Positions 38,051 to 48,115 of a stretch of DNA of 64,000 nt are shown here, one piece after another (position 1 is the stretch's first letter; every line of letters begins with the position of its first letter). The notes below the pieces were generated by a model that saw only the letters and a list, made by a program, of their open reading frames with translations, made no database searches and was not told the DNA's origin. A program made the translations under genes and the position numbers. Source of the DNA: Rapana venosa (lineage: Eukaryota > Mollusca > Gastropoda > Neogastropoda > Muricidae); assembly GCA_028751875.1 (NCBI GenBank), contig CM054154.1:59508820-59572819 (forward strand), given 5' to 3'.

Positions 38051-39311
38051 TCGACTCGCTTCCTGCTTGGCTGCCAGCAAGACGCTTTTGTGTGAGCTTG
38101 AGTTGTGAAGTGGTTCTTGTTTTCTCCTTTGTGCCTCAAAATGGCCAGTCACAGACTCCCGTGAGTTGGGAATGCTATGCTGCGAACTGCACTTCTCAAG
38201 AGACAGACACACATGCTTCCTTCAAAGCTGGACGGCAGAGGTGACCAGACTGTTGTTATTTGCGATTCACAAACCCAAATCGTGGAAAGACATTTTCCCT
38301 GTGGTCTTCACCCTAAGTCAAAGGGCATAACGCATAAAAAGTTTAAGCCAGGGTATGCCCGTGACAGAAAATGAGAAAGGTAAGGCTACCGAGCTTAAAG
38401 GGGATGAAAAAGTGAAGAACAGTTGCAGAGTCCCTCCGGTTTAGTTTGTGTAACTAAACGCCCCTGTCAAGTTGGTGAGCGTGCGATGCGAGAGAGCCGT
38501 GGTGCGAGTGATTGGTGTCTATAAATGGATTGGGTGTTTGGTTTTTTTTTTGGGCACTCAAATGATTAAAATTAGCATTTTTGTATAAGAAAATGATTGG
38601 TAAAACAAATTGAATTTGAATAAGATTGGTGTAAGGAAGAGGGTGGAATAGATAGTAATGTGATCGGGTTGGGGGGTAGGAGTGGAATTGAGATAGTATG
38701 TGATTGCCATGAATTGAGTGGAGAAAGCAGTGTGAAGAGGGTGTGGGAGAGAGAAAAAGTGGACAGGGAGGAAGAAGTCTGTGTGCTGGTTCTGAATGTT
38801 GAGGGTGGGCAAGAATATTCAGGTGAATGTACTGGAAGCGCATATGTGTGAGAGGTCAAAATATGACCAGGAAATTATGAACAGCTTAAAAGAGGTTCCG
38901 TGACCCAGCTTAAAAATAACATGGACCAACTCTGGCGTGATCTAAGAGAAATGAAAACATCTGGCCAGACGGCTGGAGACCAGTTTGTTTTGTAGAATGT
39001 ATCATAGTTTTACTACTCTTAGTAATGACTGAGTAACAGCTGAAGTTGTTTCATAGAGAACAGGTTGTCTAGAAAAGCATAAAACAACAATTGAATTGAG
39101 ATAGTTTGTATCAACAGGTATATTTATACATACTATTCAATTATTACAAACCCAGGTTTGTGGATTTCCAGGCCATGTTGTCTATTTGGGCTGTTGTTGA
39201 CTGTATTTTTTCAATTTTTGTGTGTTTGTGCCCAGTCCCTACCCCTCTGTCCCCCTTGTGAATGGCGTAAAGCTTATCACAAAAAATAATTGTCAATGTC
39301 TTCTCTCCACT

Positions 39312-39390
39312 CATCTCGTCTCTCTCTCTCTCTCTCTCTCACATCGTCACTCCTCTCTCTCCCTCTCTCTCACTCCCTCTCTCTCTCAGC
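39312..39390 (+). repeat. (CT)n microsatellite in copy 1
   Basis: TCTC repeats interrupted by ACATCGTCAC and CACTCC. Identical in copy 2 at 55,696-55,774. Confidence 0.9.
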
Positions 39391-40140
39391 TCTCTGTTAC
39401 TTCTGCACTAGTGACCGACTGAATGTTAAAAATCCTGGCAATTTTTGCATAGTCTGTGTTGTATATGATGCTTATGAATATGCTATTGGTTTATCTGAAA
39501 ATGGCAGTAACAGCGACATAAACAACATATTTACAGTATTGTGATCTAACACCGAACAGGACATGTTGAAACCTTGGGCATAAGTACTATTCATGTCCCT
39601 CGATCTAGACTACTACGTGATACACTGCATTTAACGTAAAAGTGAGAGTTGCAAGATACTGTTGATATCTGGGCTTTGTACACTGCATTGTACCTAAAAC
39701 GTGAGAGTTGTGAGAACTGTAGCTATCTGGGGTTGTGTAAGCTGGCTGCTCAAAACAGGAAAAACCCGACTCTTTAGTTGGTGGCTGGAACTTTCACCTC
39801 CGGAAACCTAAATACCCATCCCATCTGGCTGCTATCTAGGCACCGCGCGGATCAGGGGTCCAAGACCAGCATCTCGCGGTGCCAGCACACATTCCTTCTT
39901 GCTGTCTTTTAAGCGACTGGCGAATTTTTATTTGAAAGGCTTATTTATCATTCGCTGCTTGATGTCCTACTTGTTTTTTACAGTACTCATACTTTAGTGA
40001 ACAAACTTTAATACCTGCTTTACTTGTTTGTGTGACGGTTGTACAGCTTACTTTGGTAACTAATTTAAACTTTTTTTTTTACAACACAGTGTTTCCCAAG
40101 AAACGAAGGGCTGAGTGATTGTGGTGTTTTCTCTGTGGTG

Positions 40141-40560
40141 TTGTGTGTGTGTGTGTGTGTGGTGTGTGGTGTGTGTGTGGTGTGTGTGTGTGTGTGTGTA
40201 AGTAAGTAAGTAAGTTAAGTAAGACTTCAATTTTAACGTCTTTCCACTTAAGTGATATCAGACAACCCTAAAATAGGAGACTGAATAAGAGAGAGAGAGA
40301 GAGGAGAAGCTGACTGGGGGGGGGGGGGGAGGAGAGAGAGAAGGGGGGGAGGAGATCTACATTTGTGTGAGTGCATCCCTGCATGCATCCGTGTGTGTGT
40401 GTTATTGTGTGTGTGTGTGCGGGGATGTTGAATGTGCGAGCATGCGTGGGCCCGCGAGTGTGTGTGGTCGTGCACAACGAGTGTGCGTGCGGTATGCGTA
40501 TGTGCCCATGAATGCATGTGTGAACGAGTGTGTGTGTTGTGAGTGCGTTTGTTGTGATTG
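40141..40560 (+). repeat. Microsatellite cluster with palindrome in copy 1
   Basis: (TG)n is followed by GTAA tetranucleotides, then ACTTCAATTTTAACGTCTTT and the perfect palindrome CACTTAAGTG (40,245-40,254), then (GA)n, a G run and GT/GC-rich repeats. The order microsatellite, stem-like palindrome, microsatellite suggests one compound repeat, probably a family member in this genome, but no second independent copy is in the window. Confidence 0.65.
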
Positions 40561-43398
40561 GCCACAGCACCTACATTTGCCAGGTGCTTCCTGGCTGTGT
40601 GTCAGTTTTCAAGTTGTTAGTTTTCTCAGAACATGTGTGCCGTGCGCATCTTCTTGAAGTTACATGAGTGTGGTTGCACAACGCACTCGTGTAGAGTGTG
40701 CGTGCACGTGTAATGTGTGGAGTATAGGGTAAGCATACATGTATTTATGGCCCATTTTGTGTGTGTGTGTATGTTTGTCTGCTTGTGTGGGTGTATGTTT
40801 GTGTGTGGCATTGCACTCTTGTGTGTGTTTTATTTCTTTTGCTTATTCTTTTATTTCAAAGGATAATGTAATAAGCACTCATGTGCTTTTTTATTTAAAA
40901 TCTAGTTCCCATTGTAATATGCAGTTTTGATAAATTTGTCCATACCGTTTTGTGTGTTTGCCTTCTTCTTCTTCTGCTTTTTTTTGGGTGTTTGATTGAG
41001 ATGTCAAAGTGTTAGGCCTGTGTGCAATTTGTTTTTTTTACACAACACAGGACTGATAATATATAAACCTTTGATCACAACAATTTCTTAACAGGAATCA
41101 GAAAATGCATTTTGTATAGTATCAGAAACATCAGAAATAAAAACCTGAGAGCCATATGTGAGGTATCACTGTCTGATGACAGTGTAGATACTGACATCTG
41201 TTTTCTAGTGTGTTCTGGCTATAATTATGAGCTGTACGGCAATTGGTTCATGAACAAACCTTTACTGTAGCAAGGATTCCGCTAAAAGCTGATAAACAGT
41301 AGACCTGTGTACGTGCTGTAACGCCTGACCACAGGAGTGTTTTATAGAGAATCAGATAGCTGACACTAATGACTGCGGCAGACCTCTCCCCACACTCTCC
41401 ATCACCCAGCCTCTCACACCGCTTGGCCGCGCGCTGTAGCCTGCCTAAGATGTGTTTAATATCAGCCCTCGGTTTTCCCCTGGGGGGGGCCAACAGGGAC
41501 AAATGTCCACAGCCCCCCAAAAGGTTAGTCCAGCATGCAGACATATTCCCAATGTTTTCTCTATGTTCATTGTTATATAATAAAATCAAATGCTTTTTTT
41601 AGAAAGAGTTTAGAATGTCCCTGTTTTTTTGTTATTGTGTTTCTTCTGCACACTCCTGTTATCTTCATGTCTGTTGAACTTGCTGTCACAAATCAACCAG
41701 TATGAAATTGAAAGAAAGTACATGGAGTTTGAGTCAAAAGAAAGCTCATTTAAAGGCTCATCTTAAAAGAGTGCTTTGCCTTGTCGTTTTTAAACAATCA
41801 CTGTGCAAGAGGATGTGTGAAAACACAGGGTAATTTACCATGCTGACAAGGCTATAGCTGCAACCCCTATGCCGACGCCGCCTTTTTTCCTTTTGCCCTG
41901 TTTAATTTTTATATCCACGCGCTGCCAGCTGCTGCCTTCATGAACTTTGGCTGGGAAACTAAATGGAGTGAAATGCGAAGCAGTGGTAAGAGCACGCCAA
42001 TGATGAACACAGGTGCATGAAATGTACTTTTTATTTGATACCAGAAGTTGGTGGCTACTGAAAACAAACTTTGCTTTGACTTGAGGTAATGGTCGCATCA
42101 AAAGAAAGAGAACACCCGAGCACAGAGAAGTGTTGGGTAAAAGACAGCACACTAGATCCAAAACAATGGACTCTGTTGCTTCAGAACTGAATTGAAGGGG
42201 GCTTTTCAAGGTCAGCAGACAGTTGGGGAGTTGTGGTGGAAAAACAATAAGTGATTGTGAACCAAACGTATACAAGTAATGATTCAATCAGGCAAAAAAT
42301 GTGAACATGTTTTTCTGTCACTTGAAATTGTGAGCAGGGGAAACATCAAGACCAGAGTGTTAGGATGCGGGTGTTGAGAGTCAAGATGACAAGGAGAGAC
42401 ATTGGGGGTCAAATGGTGATTGAGAGAGCTGAATTAGGGTGACACTGGGGACATCTGAAATAGAGGTAGGTAAACAACTGATGGTCAGAGTGAAACACAA
42501 AGGCATTATGTGAGACTAAGTGATGCAGACATACCGTTGATGCTTTAAACAAAATACAGAACATTTCATCAAAACTATAAGTGAATGAGAACATAAGAGT
42601 CAGATCCAATACAGATAAAGAAGACTCGACAGGGCAAAATAACATTCGCCGTACACCAGACTAAGACAGGACAGAAGCCATTCAGATCACACTGCTGACA
42701 AAACACAAAGGAGTAAACAGAACACATCAACAGCCAGAAAACTACCCAAGATGTCTGCTTCCTGCTCAAGACGGAGAAGCCAGACAGGCGCTACAGCATC
42801 TAAAAGAGCTGGCAGCCAAGCACATTCTGATTCCTTTTAGGAACCACAGTTGAGGACCAACGCCAAATAGAGATAAGCCCAATGCAATCCAACATGGAAA
42901 CACAGGAAAAACCACAGATACACAAGACACTAACGCATAGGGACAATGGCCAGGCCACAGTACAAGAAAAACAAAACACTCAAATCATAGGCATAGAAAT
43001 AGAACCGTTATAAAAAATGTAAATAGCATGCAAGCTAAACTCTTGAGTTATAATGCGAAGGTGTCTTTTTCAAAACTGGAGAACATTCCACTTCATTAAT
43101 GTTCTTATTTTCTCATGACTTTATTTTGTTTAACAGAAACTTTCATTGCTAATGATTTGAATAGTCTGTTTTCATTGATTATCATTATAGTTTATAGAGA
43201 AGCAAAAAAGCTGTCCCATCATGGGAGGTAACTCTGAGGAGGGCATTGTAGTTATGATATGAAAGAACATTTGCTGTGTTGGTATAATATAAGACAGACA
43301 ATGTAAACATGGTAGTAAATAAGAGAATAAGGAACCTATTTTCGACGGAAAATGAGAAATTTTATTTGTTTTTATCTTCCTAAGATAATTCTCCATAC

Positions 43399-43717
43399 TG
43401 GATATATAATAGGAGGGTGTTTAGGGTTGGTGGTAGTATTGGGAGGCTTTGAATTGGGGGTAATTTAGATCCTTTTGGATGATTGTAGTAATTTTGTTTT
43501 TTTGGAGTATACTTAATGAAAGTTAAGGGAGTTTATTTGTAGGGTAGGGGGTGGTTTTGTTATGTGTTAATTGTTTTAAATTGTTTTGGTTCAATGTGTT
43601 TATATAGGTTTGGTATGATTGTTATATAAAGGTTTGGTGGGATGGTGTGGGGTGATTTTATAGGTTTGATTGTGTTATATTATAATGGTATATGTGGTTT
43701 GATGTGTGTTGGAGTTG
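43399..43717 (+). repeat. C-depleted block within LINE-B copy 1
   Basis: I count 5 C in 319 bases, with none from 43,593 to 43,717. The collinear stretch of copy 2 (about 59,780-60,085) has about 29 C and encodes endonuclease residues including GDLNAR. The depletion is therefore secondary. Confidence 0.8.
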
Positions 43718-46019
43718 CACATAGATTGCATCCTCAGAGTCATGTACGGTGATTATTTTATTTTTCTTGTGATGTGCTTACGTTCTTAACATTACTTCAC
43801 TCACAAGTTGAAAGCCTGACAGAGTCTTGAACCATTTTACCATGATCATGACGGTAGATGTTACAGACAATAGCAATACCCATACTAAGTCCAAGCACTG
43901 TTTGATAAAGCTGTTGTTTGTGAGAAATACATTGGAATTAGAATGGGGAAAAGAGTTGTCAAGATGCTAAAAAGCAAAATATCCAAACAGGCTACCTTTG
44001 CTGCTATACCGTTAAATAGAGATGAACATGCTCTAAAACCTCTTTGTGGAATGTCTAAAAAGATTCTAGCAGATGCATGCTTAAAACCTTTATGTAAATA
44101 AAAACAAAAAGTCAGAATGGTTTTTGATAATGAATGTAGATAGCCAAGAAAGAGAGTAGGAGGAAATTAAACTGTTTCAGAAAATCTAGAAGTGAAGAAG
44201 ATAGGAAAAATATGTAGAGCAAGAAAAAAGTACAAAAGGCATATTTAAGGAAAAAAGGCAAGCATTAGACATGATGAAATTGAATAAGTTTAGTTGAGAG
44301 AAAAGTGACAATCCATCACTCTTTGAAATATTTGAAAAGTATGGATGTGGGGAAAAGCAAAAATAGATATCGGTATCATTGGAATGATTGGTTGATCAAT
44401 TTATGAAAGTTTTCAAACCAGCATGAGGTTTATATGGAACATATGAAATAAATGTTGTTTTGACAGAAGAAAGGGACCATGTTTTTAAATAAGATAATTC
44501 AGAAGAGAAGTTAAACATGCCATTACCCAAACTGAAGATTAGTAATCAACTGTAATTGATAATATTTACAGCGAAATGTTAACCACAGGTGGTGAGGATG
44601 TTCAACAAGTGTTTTTTTTACAAAGCTGTTTAACACTATTTTTGAGCAAGGAGTCCTATTCTACCCACTAGAATGTCTAAGCCAAAATCATCCTAATATT
44701 AAGAAAGGAGATTGATAGGTTGATAACTACAGAGGTGTGTCTTTGTTAATGTAGTTTCTAAATGTTACCCACAATATTGAATACAAGGTATATAACTCTT
44801 GGTTAAGAAAGAGAATGACATCAATTTCTGAAAATCATCAGGTTTTCGTAAGGAGCACTCGACAATTGATCATGTTTTTACAATTGTTGGCAACTATACA
44901 GAAATGCCGAGTAAGAAAGGAATGAAACTATATACAGCTTTTATCCGATTCAGAAAGGCCTTTGACTCTGTGCAACATAATAAACTTTTAACAATGTTGA
45001 AGAACAAGTGTTGGAGGAAAGTTTTTTTTGCCTGCCTAAAGGCAATGTATAATTCACTATTGTCCGTGTGTGCGTGCAAAGAATGATTGTCAGAATGTTT
45101 GAACTGTCCCAGTTGGTGTAAGTCAAGGATGAGTTTTTTGAGTCCTACACTTATTTTCAGTTTTTATCAACCAGTTCCAAACGATGTAAAGCACAGAGTG
45201 GTAAGCATGGACCAGTATTGCACGCGGCGAGAGCGGAGTGCGACGGTGTAGGCAGAGGTCTGTTATTTGCAGATGAAGTGGAGGGCTTTTTGTCAAACAA
45301 CTCCAGGTGTGCGCTCCGAGATCAATTTCGAATCTTTACACAACAGGCTGTAGTAAGATGAGCTTAAATGTAATATTGAAAACACAAAAGTCATCGGTTT
45401 TCCAGGAAAGGTGGATTTTTACAGGAAAGCACGAAAATTGGCCATTACAGGTAAAGCAACTAGAAATAGTAAACAGTTATTGCAATCTAGGATACTTTTT
45501 ACAGCTAACTCAGCGTTAAAAACCAACCCCAGAACATCTAGCTGTTGAAAGGAAGGAAAGCTGTCAGTTTGAATCTAAAAAAAAGAGTTTATAGTAAGAT
45601 AAAAGTAGAAATGATACCAAATGTTTTCCTTTAAAATAATTTGACCAAAAATCCAGCCCATTCCTGTTATAAACTCATCTGAAGCTATGGGGCAGAACAG
45701 ACCTTGATCACATTGTAAAAAGTACATGACATGGCATGTAATTGGTTTCTTGGGTGTCCCAGCGAGAACACCAAATTTAACATGATATTATTGGGGTGGA
45801 GAGTTGGGGAGGGACACCCATTGTATACTCATTCCTTATGTAGCCCATTTTAACGACTACTTGTTCTGAAAGTGTGCAGATGGATGTTTGAAAGGCTTGC
45901 CTCATATGGCGTACAAAATGTTACTCTACAATTTAGACCATAGCTGGCAAAAGCTGTTGGGTTTCAAATGTTAGAACAATTCTGTGGTGCGCAGGTTTTT
46001 AACATGTATGGATGCCTAG

Positions 46020-46060
<41 letters not shown>

Positions 46061-46141
46061 TTGTCTAAACAGCGACTAATTGCGATATGTTATCCCAAGA
46101 ATGGGATGAACCACACACACACACACACTACAACACACACA
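46020..46141 (+). repeat. (CA)n microsatellites replacing LINE sequence
   Basis: Perfect (CA)n at about 46,020-46,059 and again at 46,112-46,141. The flanks ATGGATGCCTAGG, AACAGCGA, AAGAATGGGATG and AGGTATAGCATTT match copy 2, which has non-repetitive sequence between them. Confidence 0.85.
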
Positions 46142-46837
46142 GGTATAGCATTTAAGGTCTTTTAAAACAATTTTTCAAAGGAGAGTACATTGTTGATACG
46201 GAGATCGTCATAGTTTTTGTGTGGCTATAACCGCAGTTAAAGACGAATGTGCTTCTATCAATAATAATGTCAACAGATATAGCGAATCTATAAGAGACAA
46301 AAATGTCCTTCTGTGTGAACAAATAGAAAATGAATTCACTTCATATTTGTTAATTTTTGGTATACAGATTTAAGAGATAAATTTCTTAAAGAATCCAAAT
46401 GCATGACACTCTCCAGATTGCTGCGAAGGAACAAAACAACGGAAAATCACCGACACAATCTCTCCCAGTATGTTTTTCATGCTATGAACAATGAAAGAAA
46501 AAGCAATTTGTAATTGTGCCTGCTTTGTTTGGAGGCTACTCCTTTTTTCCTTATAAGTCATTGTGGCTGCTTGATGTGGCCTGTTCCTTCTTGATTATGT
46601 TACTAGTGCATTGACTTCCGGGTTTGCTGTCTAGGTTTATCACTTACTTGTTTTGTGTTACTTGGGTGTAGTTGTAACGTTGGTGTGAGTGCCACCAGGT
46701 AGAGCGGCTTAGATGAAAATGTGACGGATCTCTTTTGTGGGATTTTGTGTTGTGTGACGTCTATGGGGAAGGTTTTGGGGAAGTTGACCAAATGGATGTA
46801 TTGTGGGTCAATTTGGAATTTGTTAAGTTTTAAGTTC

Positions 46838-47899
46838 AGTGGTTAGTGGTATAGAGAGGAGTAGGGGTTATATTTGAAAATTTAATGAATATTTATAGTT
46901 TATTAGTGGTGGAAGGGGGGATTTATTTGTGGGTGATTGAGTGAATGGGTGATTGTTGATAAGAATTTAGGGGTTTATGGATGGATGGTAGGGGTGAATG
47001 TAGGTGATTTTTGGGGGTGGGGGGGTGGTTTAGGTGTTATGAGTGGGTATTATTTATTTGAAAAATAGTTTTTGATTGTGATTTAGTGAGAATTTAATAA
47101 GGGGGGAGATAAGTTTGGGTTAGTGTTGTTGATGGAAGAAGGTGGTTAGGTGGTTTTTTGGGTATATTTTTGGATGTGGGTTGGTGGAATTTTTTTGGTT
47201 TTGAATGTTAGATATTTTGGGAGTTTTTTTTTTGTTGGTTGTAATTGGGGTAGTGAGGAATTATTTTAGAATTTTAGGGGGGGGTGACGTTTGATTTGTT
47301 GTTATATTTATTGATGAGGAATTTGATTTGGGTGTTGATTGTGGGTAGGATTTTATTAGGTTATTGAGGGATGGTTTGGAGAGTATTACGGGTGTTGTTT
47401 GGTTTTTTATTTGGAAACTTGTTTAGACACGTTAGTATTAAGTAGGGTTTGAGTTTGGATGACGAGGAATTTAGGATATGGAATTGTGGATGGGGGGAGT
47501 GGGAGTTGGGTGAGTTAAGAAAATGTGTCTTGATTTTGATGTAAAGGGTGGTTTGTATGATGTTGTTGTTGATATAGAATTGCATATGCTAGAGATATTT
47601 GTTAGTTTAAATTTGGATGGTTTTAAAAAGTTAAAAAAGTAGTATTTAATGAGGAAGGGTGAAAATTCGTATTGGAAGGTGTAAAATTGATGTAAAATGT
47701 TTAGTTTGTAATCAAGGTATAGATAAATATTTAAGTGAATTTAAATTGTTTTGTATGTGGGTGTTTTTAATTATGATAGTTGGATTATGGTGTGTATAAA
47801 TTAATTGTATAAATTAGATGTATGGTGTGTTGGTAAATTTGAAATATGGATATTAGGAGAGGAGATTGGGTAATAGGGATGTAGAATTTTTATTATGGT
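46838..47899 (+). repeat. C-depleted tract of about 1.06 kb
   Basis: The plus strand from 46,838 to 47,287 (450 bases) has no C, and 46,838-47,899 has 11 C, 5 of them in CpG. Composition is G/T/A. On the left it follows the LINE-B 3' UTR and on the right it meets the RT motif A of LINE-D, so it occupies the place where copy 2 (63.1-64.0 kb) has the ordinary, C-containing first half of LINE-D. Minus-strand frames here (Asn/Ser/Pro/His-rich) are composition artefacts. Confidence 0.85.
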
Positions 47900-48115
47900 C
47901 TTGTATTTGGGAGGCATGTGTTTTGTAGATCTCAAAAAGATTTTGATACAATTGGCCCAAACTTCTCATAAAAACTAACCTGTACATTCTCCCCAGACAC
48001 TAAGAACTTCTGCTTCCTAATCTAGAAAACATGCAACAGTGTGGTCTCAATAGGTATATCTACATCCAAACTAACAAGTCATCAATTATGAGTCTATTGT
48101 GCTGGTAACATTGTC
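47900..48115 (+). mobile_element. LINE-D RT fragment, motif A region (copy 1)
   Basis: At about 47,920-47,960 the sequence reads as VDLKKDFDTI in one frame, the RT motif A region (family form: VDLKKAFDTV, with the first catalytic Asp). Further along, frame-shifted stretches resemble SYLEN..Q and VSIGISTSKLT, which in related LINEs lie between motif A and the GVPQGS block. This would be the continuation of the LINE-D that leaves the window at 64,000 in copy 2, supporting collinearity of the two copies to this point. Confidence 0.6.

Larger units (their letters stand above)
35090..42398 (+). repeat. Clean 7,309-bp direct duplicate, copy 1
   Basis: Identical to 51,474-58,782 wherever I compared it, with a constant offset of 16,384 from one end to the other, so there are no net indels. 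At the left edge 35,089 is A and its partner 51,473 is G. At the right edge 42,399 is A and its partner 58,783 is C. The block holds no recognisable gene; frames are at most 150 codons and unsupported. It carries (TG)n at 37,595-37,650, (CT)n at 37,921-38,050 and 39,312-39,390, (TG)n plus GTAA units at 40,141-40,218, GA/poly-G at 40,290-40,350, a GT-rich cluster to 40,560, a CRE-TATA pair at 36,957-36,986, and a C-poor segment at 38,521-38,760. A short frame QLKNNMDQLWRDLREMK at about 38,908 looks helical but is isolated. Confidence 0.95.
42399..46870 (+). mobile_element. LINE-B, noisy copy 1 (endonuclease plus RT)
   Basis: Same element as 58,783-63,090, in the same position relative to the clean block, but more damaged. 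Recognisable pieces: LSYNAKV-like endonuclease start near 43,040; GFRKEHSTIDHVFTI near 44,840-44,885; FRKAFDSVQHNKLL at about 44,949-44,990; a QGCVLSPT-like region near 45,115-45,150; a FADD site altered to FADE near 45,263-45,275; the C-terminal RDKFLKES segment near 46,373; and a 3' UTR ending about 46,840. Odd features relative to copy 2: a C-poor block at 43,399-43,717, a GC-rich CGGCGAGAGCGGAGTGCGAC string near 45,224, and CA microsatellites at 46,020-46,059 and 46,112-46,141 where copy 2 has ordinary coding sequence. It is non-functional as written. Confidence 0.85.

Noticed and set aside
40248..40570. His/Thr-rich frames over microsatellites (also at 25.9-26.2, 37.6-37.9, 53.97-54.3 and 56.6-56.95 kb)
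   Set aside because: Translations of (CA)n and (GT)n repeats, open because the repeat lacks stop codons.
41835..42287. Minus-strand frame of 150 codons present in both clean copies
   Set aside because: Presence in both copies is only because they are identical. The residue pattern shows no family and the plus strand has scattered frames too.
46838..47899. Mitochondrial or bisulfite-type contamination as a certain explanation of the C loss
   Set aside because: The tract is joined to nuclear LINE sequence on both sides, some C runs seem replaced by G, and the CpG sparing is weak, so no single cause can be claimed.
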